From the NCBI GenBank assembly GCA_028286405.1, contig JAQBRP010000016.1, positions 1 through 32,766 of the forward strand: a stretch of DNA of 32,766 bases, given 5' to 3'. Positions within the stretch are counted from its first letter, which is position 1. The number at the start of each line of letters is the position of its first letter. Below the pieces are notes generated by a model, which was given only the letters and a program-made list of their open reading frames with translations, ran no database searches and had not been told where the DNA came from. The stretch comes from Candidatus Saccharimonadota bacterium. GTDB lineage: Bacteria > Patescibacteriota > Saccharimonadia > Saccharimonadales > UBA4665. A program made the translations under genes and the position numbers. Positions 22,502 through 30,726 of this stretch are shown here, one piece after another.

Positions 22502-23740
22502 ATGCAAAGTTTATTAATTTTAGGCCGCCAGGCCGAGCTTGGCTTGGCCGAGCTAGAAAGTCTATACGGATCGGGCGTTGTGCGGGCCGCCGGCGAGCAA
22601 GCCGCTGTGGTTGACGTCGACCCCTGTCTACTGGCCTTTGACCGCTTGGGCGGCTCTGTTAAGTTCTGTAAACTACTCACCACTCTCGACACCAACAGCT
22701 GGAAAGACGTCGAAAGGTTCTTAATTCAGGTAGCCCCTGGCCACTCCCAAACCATGCCCGAAGGCAAAATGACACTGGGCCTCAGCGTATACGGCTTTAC
22801 CGAAACCATCCAGCGCATTGAGGCCACCGGCTTAACCGTTAAAAAAGCCATTAAAAAGACTGGCCGCAATGTCCGCTTAATCCCAAACAAAGCCCACGAG
22901 TTAAACGCTGCCCAGGTCATTCACAACAAACTCACCACACCAACTGGCTGGGAGCTGGTATTTGTGCGCGATGGCGACCAAGTTTTAGTTGGCCAAACCG
23001 TCAAGGTGCAAGATATTGATGCCTATACTCGCCGCGACCGCGAACGCCCCTCGCGCGACACTAAAGTTGGCATGCTACCGCCCAAGCTGGCCCAAATTAT
23101 CGTTAACCTAGCGGTCGGTCAGTTGCCGAGCGAAAAGCTACAAAATATTTGCGATATCCCAGCCGGTAAACCAATACCATTTAATCTGTTAAACAAGACT
23201 ATTTTAGACCCCTTCTGCGGTACCGGCGTGCTGCTGCAAGAAGCTTCGCTGATGGGCTACCACGTGGTTGGTACCGACCTAGAACCGCGCATGGTTAAGT
23301 ACTCCGAAAAGAACCTGGAATGGCTGCATGAGTTATATGACCTACCCGACCTGGAAGCAGTTTTACAAGTCGGCGATGCTACCAATTTCACTTGGTCTGT
23401 CCAGGCCGATTTTGTGGCTGCCGAAACTTACCTGGGCCGTCCGTTTACCACTATGCCGAGCAACGAAATCCTTAACCAGACCATTAGCGAATGTAATTTA
23501 ATTATTAAAAAGTCCCTGCGCAACTTGCACGAACAACTAGCGCCCGGTGCCCGCCTTTGTTTGGCCGTCCCGGCATGGCAAACCCGCCAAGGTGAGTTTA
23601 AGCGCTTGCCACTAACCGACCAGCTCAACGACCTGGGTTATGCCGAGGTGGTGCTGGCAAGTAACACTGGTCGGCCGCTGATTTATTCAAGGCCTGATCA
23701 GTTCGTTGCCCGCGACCTCTTGATACTGACCGCCAAGTAG
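22502..23740 (+). CDS. THUMP/Trm11-like RNA methyltransferase
   Basis: A 412-aa SAM-dependent methyltransferase of the UPF0020/Trm11/TrmG10 group that modifies N2 of guanosine in tRNA. The N-terminal half resembles the NTD-THUMP region (KKTGRNVRLIPNK, then AHELNAAQVIHNKL). The core has RDRERPSRDTKVGMLPPKLA, motif I ILDPFCGTGVLLQEA (234-248) and the acidic loop GTDLEP (257-262). Motif IV, normally D/N-PP-Y, reads AETY (307-310). Lack of the DPPY side chains means the catalytic mechanism or target may differ. It is one of only two plus-strand genes. Confidence 0.85.
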   Translation: MQSLLILGRQAELGLAELESLYGSGVVRAAGEQAAVVDVDPCLLAFDRLGGSVKFCKLLTTLDTNSWKDVERFLIQVAPGHSQTMPEGKMTLGLSVYGFTETIQRIEATGLTVKKAIKKTGRNVRLIPNKAHELNAAQVIHNKLTTPTGWELVFVRDGDQVLVGQTVKVQDIDAYTRRDRERPSRDTKVGMLPPKLAQIIVNLAVGQLPSEKLQNICDIPAGKPIPFNLLNKTILDPFCGTGVLLQEASLMGYHVVGTDLEPRMVKYSEKNLEWLHELYDLPDLEAVLQVGDATNFTWSVQADFVAAETYLGRPFTTMPSNEILNQTISECNLIIKKSLRNLHEQLAPGARLCLAVPAWQTRQGEFKRLPLTDQLNDLGYAEVVLASNTGRPLIYSRPDQFVARDLLILTAK

Positions 23741-23751
23741 TCTACTACTTC

Positions 23752-23780
23752 TTGACGCGACCGCTGTTTTTTAGTACAAT
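23752..23780 (+). promoter_or_regulatory. Promoter of rpmA
   Basis: -35 TTGACG (23752-23757), a 17-bp spacer and -10 TACAAT (23775-23780). The start site near 23787 leaves a 35-nt leader containing TAGGAG (23806-23811), 10 bp before the ATG. Confidence 0.85.
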
Positions 23781-23821
23781 ACAACAGATTGATTTACTAA
23801 TTTTGTAGGAGTTATCTACAT

Positions 23822-24094
23822 ATGTCACACGTAAAAGCTGGCGGTACCGCCAAAAACGTCCACGATAGTCCCGGCCAGCGCCTGGGTGTTAAGCGTAGCG
23901 GCGGCCAAAAAGTTCGCACCGGCGAAGTTATTGTTCGTCAGGTTGGCATGAGCAAGCGCGGTGGCGTTGGCACTAAAGTCAGCCGCAACTTCACCATCCA
24001 TGCTGCCAAAGACGGCATCGTGCAGTTCCAAAGCCGCAAAGTTCGCCTGTTCACCGGTCGCAGCGTTAGCCGCACCGAAGTCACCGTCATTTAA
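23822..24094 (+). CDS. rpmA: 50S ribosomal protein bL27
   Basis: bL27 reaches toward the peptidyl-transferase centre with its N-terminal tail. The 90-aa sequence has the hallmark SHVKAGGTAKNVHDSPGQRL, then GVKRSGGQKVRTGEVIVRQ and KDGIVQF. The N terminus begins directly at the functional tail, so no Firmicutes-type cleaved extension is present. rplU and obg, its usual neighbours, are absent; it is a single-gene unit with its own promoter. Confidence 0.97.
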   Translation: MSHVKAGGTAKNVHDSPGQRLGVKRSGGQKVRTGEVIVRQVGMSKRGGVGTKVSRNFTIHAAKDGIVQFQSRKVRLFTGRSVSRTEVTVI

Positions 24095-24120
24095 ACCAAC
24101 CACATTTGGGTTAGTTATTA
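24094..24120 (+). terminator. Weak terminator-like hairpin after rpmA
   Basis: AACCAACC (24094-24101) pairs with GGTTAGTT (24109-24116) with one mismatch and a 7-nt loop, followed by ATTATT. It lies between convergent genes and is a weak candidate. Confidence 0.35.
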
Positions 24121-24717
24121 TTGCGCAGATTGATGCGGGGGTTCAGCAATACCCAGGGCGGTATCGGCTGCGAAGCGGCTCTGACCTTCCATGTCACCCC
24201 GTGCATTTATACTAATTTGATCCGTAGAGCTAACCATACGGTCATCAAAAGTTCCATCAAGTTTTGCCAAGCATAACAATGCTGCATACTCCCGGCTTGT
24301 CATGCTGGACACTGGTGCCGCATATTTATCAGGAGTTTTCTGTGTATCCTCGGTTATGCGTAGCGGCATAACATCTTCAATAGCTGCAAGTTGATCTATT
24401 TTTCGCAGAAAATACGTTCCCGCCTCTACGCGAAGTTGCTCGACTGTACGTAAGCCATCGACGACGGTAAGCTCTTGACCCGCGACGATGCCTGCATCAC
24501 CCCTCACTACTGGCCCTAAATGGCGATTAAGAATGTCCCCGAGCTCTCTGTTAAAGTGAAGAGCTGATGACAGACGCCCCACTGCCTGCTGCCGTGTTGC
24601 AGACGACACAACTAGCCGCTCACGTCCTCCATGATCTTGGGTCGCAAATAGGCGTGTGTAGCGCGTACCTAATCGTGATTCTTGAGGTGCTGGATCGGGT
24701 TTGGGGAAGTTTTCCAT
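24118..24717 (-). CDS. Protein of unknown function downstream of the FHA-transglutaminase gene
   Basis: Not recognised. A 199-aa soluble protein, predicted mixed alpha/beta, with no membrane segment. A central part (about 60-110) contains NRELGDILNRHLGPVV and VDGLRTVEQLRVEAGTYFL; the end is disordered and polar. It starts 20 bp after the FHA-transglutaminase gene and so probably shares its transcript. The function may be linked to that gene but nothing in the sequence shows how. Confidence 0.65.
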   Translation of the reverse strand: MENFPKPDPAPQESRLGTRYTRLFATQDHGGRERLVVSSATRQQAVGRLSSALHFNRELGDILNRHLGPVVRGDAGIVAGQELTVVDGLRTVEQLRVEAGTYFLRKIDQLAAIEDVMPLRITEDTQKTPDKYAAPVSSMTSREYAALLCLAKLDGTFDDRMVSSTDQISINARGDMEGQSRFAADTALGIAEPPHQSAQ

Positions 24718-24737
24718 AGTTTAGAATAATTCTTGCT

Positions 24738-26075
24738 TTAAAACTGCATATCTATTTGGGTACTGTCACCTAGCACTCGGCTAACAACCGCGTTGCCGCT
24801 AAACTTCTGCATATAGGCATCCTTTTCACCCGAACGAAAATACTCCCAACGATCGGGCCTGTACGATAGGTTGGCCAAGCGACCAAAATAACGCTGGGCC
24901 GGGTCGATAATAAACACTTCGCCGTTAGCTGCAGTATAACGAGCCCATTCATGAGCTGCGTTGTCATGTACGCGTTGATTTACTTCAGCAGTCATACGAC
25001 CCGTGAGTAGACCACGCTCAGCTGCCTCGGATCCGAGCCAAGCAGCAGCAAGCGCCATCTGGCGGCACACTCCCTTCTTGCTATCCAGATACCAAGCAAG
25101 GTTAATCTTACGATGGTCGCTACCGCTTTTTTGCATCATTTCCGATATCTCATTCACATATGGAAGATCATATTCCATACTAGATGAGACAGCTCGGTGG
25201 ATGGCCGCCAACACAGCCTCTTCATCTAAGCCTCCTTCAGGACCCCAGCGACGGGTACTATCAAGGTCCTTCATAAATGCGTCGAAGAGCTCTTTGTAAG
25301 GTTGTGGGTCTTTATCTGGATCAACAACTATCGCTTCTGCTCCGGCACCCCAAGAGCGGATATCAACGGTCGCTTCGCCCTTTGGTCCAACTGTTGTATT
25401 ACGGGTAATGACTTTACGGCCAGCAAATTCGTCCTGCTCATTCAGTAATTGACGGCGACGCGCTAATTCTGAAGCGCTAATCGTGTGTTCCGACACATGA
25501 CTTTCGGTCGCAAAGACTTTACCCTTAAGACGAGTGCCGTTCGTAGAGGTCTCGTGCATAAATAGACGGGGGCCAAAGCTTGTTAGAGTAATGTGCTCCC
25601 GAGAGACACCCTCATCATACTGGAAACCTTTGCCCCATAACGCTTCGGCAGATACGGGAGTGTGCTTACCCTCGGCATGACCACTATCGGCAAAGCGACC
25701 AAGTGTTATACCCTTAGAGCGAACGGGCACGAAATGCTTATTCGCAATAGCGTTGCCAGCTTCATCAACATCCAGACCCTGCAGTACATAGATATTCCGC
25801 CCATCGGTACGATTTTTCATTCTCAAGATAGCCACATGTGCGTCCTGACTACTTATGCCACGCTCAGGGTTATCAACCTGGAGTACGATTTCTGCCACTA
25901 CACTAATGTCAGCTACGCTGTCTTGGGGGTGGAGGCCAATACTTTCAATATCATATATAGGTTCCTCGACCATGAACTCGGCTTCTGTTTGGCGTAACTC
26001 TTGCATACGTAGCAGATCGGTTCTCTCTTCTCGAGGAGCGGCAAGTGGGGCTTGATTGTGTGAGGCAACTGTCAT
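24738..26075 (-). CDS. FHA domain plus transglutaminase-like domain protein
   Basis: A 445-aa cytoplasmic protein. The middle (about 118-190) is an FHA phosphothreonine-binding domain: GR at 126-127, the SREH motif at 158-161 and STNGT at 177-181. The C-terminal half (about 290-410) has a Cys-His-Asp triad in transglutaminase order: C337 in KGVCRQMA, H375 in AAHEWARY and D391 in FIIDPAQ. The N terminus (1-100) is charged and unassigned. It may be a protein-modifying or peptidase-like enzyme recruited to a Thr-phosphorylated partner. No Ser/Thr kinase gene lies in the window. A strong promoter precedes it. Confidence 0.75.
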   Translation of the reverse strand: MTVASHNQAPLAAPREERTDLLRMQELRQTEAEFMVEEPIYDIESIGLHPQDSVADISVVAEIVLQVDNPERGISSQDAHVAILRMKNRTDGRNIYVLQGLDVDEAGNAIANKHFVPVRSKGITLGRFADSGHAEGKHTPVSAEALWGKGFQYDEGVSREHITLTSFGPRLFMHETSTNGTRLKGKVFATESHVSEHTISASELARRRQLLNEQDEFAGRKVITRNTTVGPKGEATVDIRSWGAGAEAIVVDPDKDPQPYKELFDAFMKDLDSTRRWGPEGGLDEEAVLAAIHRAVSSSMEYDLPYVNEISEMMQKSGSDHRKINLAWYLDSKKGVCRQMALAAAWLGSEAAERGLLTGRMTAEVNQRVHDNAAHEWARYTAANGEVFIIDPAQRYFGRLANLSYRPDRWEYFRSGEKDAYMQKFSGNAVVSRVLGDSTQIDMQF

Positions 26076-26098
26076 ATTTTTAGTGGTTTACTCTAAAA

Positions 26099-26127
26099 AT
26101 ATTAGCATAAGTTGTATAAAAAGTCAA
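26099..26127 (-). promoter_or_regulatory. Promoter of the FHA-transglutaminase operon
   Basis: -35 TTGACT (26122-26127), a 17-bp spacer and -10 TAATAT (26099-26104) preceded by TGC. The leader would be about 17 nt with no clear Shine-Dalgarno sequence. Confidence 0.8.
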
Positions 26128-26140
26128 TAAGGTGTTAGCG

Positions 26141-26515
26141 CTAGAGGCCGAGGTGGTGCTTGATTCGTTCAATAACGTCAGCTATAACGACTTGGGATTT
26201 GACCATGTAATCGTCTACCCCGAGTGATTCGGCGCGTTGCTTGTCGCTTTCTTGGCTGAGGGCGGTTAGCATAATAACCTTGAGGTTGGCGGTTTCGGGG
26301 GTATTGCGCAGAATGTCGAGCACGTCGAAGCCGCTGACTTTTGGCATCATAACATCGAGCAGTACCAGATCGGGTTTGTAGCTAATGGCGTCAGCTAGGG
26401 CGTCTTCGCCGTTGGCGACGCGGCGGACGTCAAAACCTTCGGCCTGGAGGCGCATAAGGTACACATTTGCCAGGGCGTCGTCGTCTTCAACCAGCAGGAT
26501 TCGTTTTGGGTGCAT
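26141..26515 (-). CDS. CheY-like single-domain response regulator
   Basis: A 124-aa receiver domain with the acidic pocket E10-D11-D12, phospho-acceptor D54 in LVLLDVMMP, T84 in VIMLTA and K106 in DYMVKS. The residue after the Lys is Ser instead of the usual Pro. No output domain, so it signals by protein contact. Its kinase is not in the window. It lies 47 bp after pyrG on the same strand, but has its own promoter predicting a leaderless mRNA. Confidence 0.93.
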   Translation of the reverse strand: MHPKRILLVEDDDALANVYLMRLQAEGFDVRRVANGEDALADAISYKPDLVLLDVMMPKVSGFDVLDILRNTPETANLKVIMLTALSQESDKQRAESLGVDDYMVKSQVVIADVIERIKHHLGL

Positions 26516-26522
26516 ATTGCTT

Positions 26523-26551
26523 ATGGTAGCTCAGATTGCCTCTGATGGCAA
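26523..26551 (-). promoter_or_regulatory. Promoter of the CheY-like gene (leaderless type)
   Basis: -35 TTGCCA (26546-26551), a 17-bp spacer, -10 TACCAT (26523-26528), then 7 nt to the ATG. A small inverted repeat TTGCC/GGCAA overlaps the -35. Confidence 0.65.
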
Positions 26552-26562
26552 GGCGCGGACGA

Positions 26563-28170
26563 CTACTTTTGCCTAGCGATTGCTGCTTTAATGAAGCCGT
26601 CAAACATCGGGTGAGCCCGCACTGGACGACCCTTAAATTCAGGGTGGAATTGGCTGGCTAAGAAGAATGGGTGGTCGACGCCTTCAATGACTTCAACCAG
26701 ATTAGTCTGCGGGTTACGGCCAACTGCACGGATGCCCCAGCTTTCGTACTGCTCGACGTAATCGGCATTGCACTCGTAGCGGTGCCGGTGTCGTTCGATA
26801 ATCTTTTCGCTGCCATACACTTTGGCTGCCAGGCTGCCGGGCGTTAAGTCGCAATCATAATCGCCCAAGCGCATGGTGCCGCCGGTGCTTTCTTTGCCCT
26901 CTTGGCCAGCCATGGTGGCAATAACAGGATTAGTGGTGTCGGGGTCAACTTCAGTGGTGCTAGCGTCGGTTACGCCGTGTAAGCGAGCGGCCGCGATGAC
27001 GGCCATGTGCAAGCCGTAACAGAGGCCCAGGTATGGTAACTTAGTTTGCAGCGCCGTTTGGGCGGCTTTGATTTTGCCGTCCACGCCGCGAGTGCCGAAG
27101 CCGCCAGGCACCACAATACCATCGTAGGCGCTCAGATCGACCGCGTCATCGACTTTTGTGGCGTCGACCCACTCAATGTCGATACTGACGTCATTCCACC
27201 AGGCAGCGGCTTTCAGAGCCTCAAATACACACATGTACGTATCGGCGTTATCCATGTACTTGGCAACAATACCGATGGTGACTTTTTTGTCGTACTTGGT
27301 GGTGGCTCGTTTGACCATTTCGCGCCAGTCGCTGAGGTCGGGCTTGGTGGTTTGCAGGTCGAGCTTGCCGGCAATAACATCGGCGATACCTTCATCTTCG
27401 AGTGTTAAGGGGACGTCATAAATGCTGCGGGCATTGGGTAGCAGCGCTATTGCCTCTTCGCCGACGCCACAGAACTGACTAAGTTTGGTTTTAACACTGG
27501 GGGGTGGCATTGCTTCAGAACGGGCCATTAAAATGTCCGGTTGAATACCGAGGCCGCGAATTTCGCGGACCGAGTTTTGGGCGGGCTTGGTTTTGGTTTC
27601 TTTACTAGCGCCTAGATACGGCAGGTACACCAAGTGTACGTAGCAGCAGTTTTCACGACCGACGCGCATACTAAACTCACGAATCGCCTCTATAAAACTG
27701 AGCGATTCGTAGTCGCCCACGGTGCCGCCAATTTCGACGATGTGTACATCAAAGCCCTTGCCGGCTTCCTCAATAAAGTCTTGAATTTTGCTGGTGACTT
27801 GGGGAATAATTTGAACTGAACGACCTTCGTATTTGCCATTACGCTCGTCTTCAATCACTTGGCGCAGTACCCGACCACTCATTAAACTACTGATTTGGGT
27901 AAGCTCTTCGTCGATAAAGCGTTCATAGTGACCGAGGTCGAGGTCAGTTTCGGCGCCGTCTTTGGTCACAAAGCATTCGCCATGTTCGCGAGGGTTTAAT
28001 AAGCCGGCATCGACATTCAAGTACGGGTCACATTTTTGGAGGTTAACCGAGAGCCCGCGGGCTTTTAAGAGGTTGGCAATTGAGGCGGCGGTGATACCCT
28101 TGCCGAGCCCGGAAAGTACACCACCAGTAACAAAAATATACTTCGTCGGCTTTGTCGCCACGCTAAACAC
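26563..28170 (-). CDS. pyrG: CTP synthase
   Basis: Converts UTP to CTP using ATP and glutamine. The N-terminal synthetase domain (about 1-280) has YIFVTGGVLSGLGKGITAAS and HIVEIGGTVGDYES. The C-terminal class-I glutamine amidotransferase (about 300-535) has VVPGGFGTRG, the nucleophile elbow GLCYGLHMA with the catalytic Cys, and the late FHPEFKGRP. Full length at 535 aa. The start is GTG at 28170 with GAGGG 6-7 bp upstream; a second GTG three codons later is possible. Confidence 0.98.
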   Translation of the reverse strand: MFSVATKPTKYIFVTGGVLSGLGKGITAASIANLLKARGLSVNLQKCDPYLNVDAGLLNPREHGECFVTKDGAETDLDLGHYERFIDEELTQISSLMSGRVLRQVIEDERNGKYEGRSVQIIPQVTSKIQDFIEEAGKGFDVHIVEIGGTVGDYESLSFIEAIREFSMRVGRENCCYVHLVYLPYLGASKETKTKPAQNSVREIRGLGIQPDILMARSEAMPPPSVKTKLSQFCGVGEEAIALLPNARSIYDVPLTLEDEGIADVIAGKLDLQTTKPDLSDWREMVKRATTKYDKKVTIGIVAKYMDNADTYMCVFEALKAAAWWNDVSIDIEWVDATKVDDAVDLSAYDGIVVPGGFGTRGVDGKIKAAQTALQTKLPYLGLCYGLHMAVIAAARLHGVTDASTTEVDPDTTNPVIATMAGQEGKESTGGTMRLGDYDCDLTPGSLAAKVYGSEKIIERHRHRYECNADYVEQYESWGIRAVGRNPQTNLVEVIEGVDHPFFLASQFHPEFKGRPVRAHPMFDGFIKAAIARQK

Positions 28171-28194
28171 CTCTGCCCTCTTTATTTCTCACCA

Positions 28195-28224
28195 ATCATA
28201 GCACAGCCGCTCGCTGGCTCACAA
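28195..28224 (-). promoter_or_regulatory. Promoter of pyrG
   Basis: -35 TTGTGA (28219-28224), an 18-bp spacer and extended -10 TGCTATGAT (hexamer 28195-28200). The leader is about 18 nt. Confidence 0.65.
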
Positions 28225-28226
28225 GG

Positions 28227-29459
28227 TTATTTAGCTAGGTAAGCTTGGGCTGCTTTGAGCTGCGTGTCGTTAGTAGCTTTGGCGTCGGCGTCGCTGAGCG
28301 CCACCTTCTGATCGGGCGTAATGCCTTGGTGGTTGATGTTCTTGCCATTGGGGCGGAACCAGCTAGCCACGGTGACTTTAAGTTGGCTATCATCACCGAA
28401 GTTAATAATGCGTTGCACGACGCCTTTGCCGTAGCTCTTTTCGCCAATAATGTAGGCGTGCTTGTTGTCGTGCAGGGCGGCGGCCACAATTTCGGAAGCC
28501 GAGGCCGAACCATCGTTAATCAGCACTACCGTTGGCATGCTAGCTAGTTGGGCGCTGCCAGTAGACTGGTAGGTTTGTATAACCGTGTTGCCGCGCTTTT
28601 CTTGCATAATCAGCTGGTTTTCGGGTAGCCATTCGCTGGCAATCGATACGGCGGTGTCGACTTGCCCACCGGGGTTATTGCGCAAATCGAGCACCATGCC
28701 CTTAACGCCATCCTGCTTAAACTTAGCGGCAGCTTGATGTACCAGGCCGGCGGTGTCAGCACCGAAGGTGCTGACTTGCAGGTAGCCAACGTTACCGTCA
28801 AGGGTTTTGGTGGTCACGCTTGGAATGTGGATGGTTTCGCGGGTAATTTCGAGTACCAGGGCTTCCGTGCCGCCGCGGACAAGCTGCAGCTTCACTTTGC
28901 TGCCCGACGTGCCGCGAATCGCTTTTACCGCATCGTCCACCGACATGCCGACAGTGGTCTTGCCGTTCACCGTGGCAATGACGTCCCTAGGCTTAATGCC
29001 AGCTTTTTCGGCTGGCGTACCAGCGATTGGTGCAATTACCTGAATGTTGCCCTGCTCGTTTTTGCCAAGTTCGGCTCCAATGCCGCTAAACTGTCCTTGC
29101 AGGCTGTCGTTAAATGACTGGGCTTCAGTTGGCGTGAAGTAGCTGGTGTATGGGTCCTTCGTAGCTTCGGCCAGGCCGTGCTTGAGGCCATTAATAAGCT
29201 GTGATTCGGTGAGTTTGCCGTCGTAGTTTTCAATGAGTGACTTGTAAACATCGTTAACTGCCGAGTAATTCAAGGTTTCGGGCAAACTACCGTTACGACC
29301 GGTGCTGTGTGACCAGCTAATAGTGCCGTTGCCGACGTTGACGCCCCCGGCAAAAACTGCCGCCACCAACACCAAGACGCCAATGCTGCGCAATGCTTTA
29401 CTACGCCATAAGCGCTTCGGCTGACCAGTCGAAGACTGCTGTGTTTGTTTCCCTCTCAT
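28227..29459 (-). CDS. S41-family carboxy-terminal processing protease (CtpA/Prc-like)
   Basis: An extracytoplasmic, membrane-anchored serine protease of 410 aa. There is a basic N terminus and a membrane segment (about 24-40), a helical part, a PDZ domain (about 120-200, with GIGAELG and GIKPRDVIATVNG) and the S41 core. The catalytic dyad is S320 in NDGSASASEIVAAA and K345 in SYGKGVVQ, with Q349, at the same 25-residue spacing as in E. coli Prc. Ctp proteases turn over wall hydrolases or their regulators. It follows the CHAP hydrolase by 20 bp and has a TATAAT near its start. Confidence 0.95.
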   Translation of the reverse strand: MRGKQTQQSSTGQPKRLWRSKALRSIGVLVLVAAVFAGGVNVGNGTISWSHSTGRNGSLPETLNYSAVNDVYKSLIENYDGKLTESQLINGLKHGLAEATKDPYTSYFTPTEAQSFNDSLQGQFSGIGAELGKNEQGNIQVIAPIAGTPAEKAGIKPRDVIATVNGKTTVGMSVDDAVKAIRGTSGSKVKLQLVRGGTEALVLEITRETIHIPSVTTKTLDGNVGYLQVSTFGADTAGLVHQAAAKFKQDGVKGMVLDLRNNPGGQVDTAVSIASEWLPENQLIMQEKRGNTVIQTYQSTGSAQLASMPTVVLINDGSASASEIVAAALHDNKHAYIIGEKSYGKGVVQRIINFGDDSQLKVTVASWFRPNGKNINHQGITPDQKVALSDADAKATNDTQLKAAQAYLAK

Positions 29460-29468
29460 CTAGCCTAG

Positions 29469-29474
29469 ATTATA
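29469..29474 (-). promoter_or_regulatory. -10 box of the S41 protease
   Basis: A perfect TATAAT on the minus strand, 9 bp before the ATG at 29459. No convincing -35. The predicted leader is about 3 nt. Confidence 0.5.
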
Positions 29475-29479
29475 GCGAT

Positions 29480-30622
29480 TTATTGCCAGTCGCGCCACTG
29501 ATAAGACAGTCGACCATCAAGCTGAGCATTATATTGCGAGACATAAATTCGGTCACCGCTGACGGCTTCAACATACATAACGTGACCCCAGGTTCCGCTG
29601 TTACTAACGGCGATGTCGCCAACTGCTGGAGAGCTGTAAACTGGAATGTTAGCGGCCCGGGCCCGATCGTCCCAATTCTTGGCGTTGCCCCAACCGTATG
29701 GTGCGCTGCGGCCGGAGGCCTCGACTGCCCAGGCGGCGTAGGAAACACATTGGCGAGTGCAGTAGCCCCACTTGTCGGGACCGTCGTTATCGTTACAGCC
29801 GGGAGCGGTACTCATACTAAAGCCGGCGTTGGCATATGGATAGTCACTTGGGCTAAAGTCACGTACAGCACCCGAGAAGCGAACAAAGGCGTAGCCACCA
29901 CTCGATACGGATGACGAATTGTTAGCCGCACGTTGGGCGGCAATCAGGGCGTTCAGCTTGGACTGGTTTTGGGAAGTCTGGGCGTTGTAGGCCACTTGTT
30001 GCGACTTGTTATATGACAGTAACGAAGACTGCTCGGCCCGGTCGGAGCTCAGCTGAGATGCCTGGGCGCGCTGTTGGGCCAGCAAACTGGCGACCTGTTC
30101 ACGCTGGGTTTGCAGTTGAGCCTGCAGCTTGGCGATCTTATCAAGGCTGGTCTGAATCGAGTTCTGCACGGCCGTGCGGTTCTCTTCTTTATCAACGTAA
30201 TCGCTCAAGTTATTACTGGTAGCTAGCGATTCAATAGTCGTCATGTGACCTTCGATGTACATAGCCCGCAAATCGGCACCCAGCACTTTCTTTTGATAAT
30301 CCACTTGGGCCTGCGCGTCGGCGATTTCCTTCTCTAGCCGTGCCTGTTCGGCTTGGTTGACGTTAATCTGGCCCTGCACGATGTTAATTTGCGACTGCAA
30401 ACGCGAAACGGCATCTTGATAGCTGACGGCTTGGTTCTTTAAGTCGTTAACGGCGTTTTTGCTAGCAGTAATCTGGTTGGTGCAGTCGGCAATGGTGCTA
30501 CAGGTGGCTGCTGCCCAGGCCGTTTTAACGCCCGGAAAGGTAGTGTACGAAATCAACAGGCCAAGCATGATGGCCGCGAATATTTTACCGGTAGTAGTCA
30601 CTTTTTTAGTTGTTTTTTGCAT
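29480..30622 (-). CDS. Secreted coiled-coil CHAP peptidoglycan hydrolase (PcsB-like)
   Basis: A 380-aa exported protein. A basic start and a signal sequence ending near AWAAA (residues about 12-39), then a long Gln/Ala-rich coiled coil (about 45-235), and a C-terminal CHAP amidase/endopeptidase domain. Its catalytic Cys is C292 in RQCVSYAAW and its His H347 in WGHVMYVE. This is the layout of PcsB and CwlO-type hydrolases, which are inhibited in place and activated by FtsEX through the coiled coil. ATG 30622 is preferred over the TTG at 30670, because the extended -10 lies between them. The gene lies right after ftsX. Confidence 0.93.
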   Translation of the reverse strand: MQKTTKKVTTTGKIFAAIMLGLLISYTTFPGVKTAWAAATCSTIADCTNQITASKNAVNDLKNQAVSYQDAVSRLQSQINIVQGQINVNQAEQARLEKEIADAQAQVDYQKKVLGADLRAMYIEGHMTTIESLATSNNLSDYVDKEENRTAVQNSIQTSLDKIAKLQAQLQTQREQVASLLAQQRAQASQLSSDRAEQSSLLSYNKSQQVAYNAQTSQNQSKLNALIAAQRAANNSSSVSSGGYAFVRFSGAVRDFSPSDYPYANAGFSMSTAPGCNDNDGPDKWGYCTRQCVSYAAWAVEASGRSAPYGWGNAKNWDDRARAANIPVYSSPAVGDIAVSNSGTWGHVMYVEAVSGDRIYVSQYNAQLDGRLSYQWRDWQ

Positions 30623-30650
30623 CGCGTTTTTGTTATTTAAGCGTAACCGT

Positions 30651-30659
30651 ATTTTAGCA
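30651..30659 (-). promoter_or_regulatory. Extended -10 promoter of the CHAP hydrolase
   Basis: TGCTAAAAT on the minus strand, in the 104-bp ftsX-CHAP gap. The leader is about 22 nt, and no strong Shine-Dalgarno sequence is visible. A TTGACA is present, but only 8 bp upstream of the -10, too near to be its -35. Confidence 0.5.
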
Positions 30660-30726
30660 CGAGTTGTCAACGTTGCCTACTCTCCGCCCACCATGAGACG
30701 AGTTTTAGTTGCTGTAGAATTTTTGC

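Noticed and set aside
22459-22695. 79-residue N-terminal extension of the UPF0104 protein
   Set aside because: It is antisense to the Trm11-like gene, low-complexity, lacks a ribosome-binding site, and the family begins at the ATG at 22458, which has GGAGG 5 bp upstream.
23825-24103. 92-aa open frame opposite rpmA
   Set aside because: Ala-rich shadow of the bL27 codons; bL27 itself is certain.
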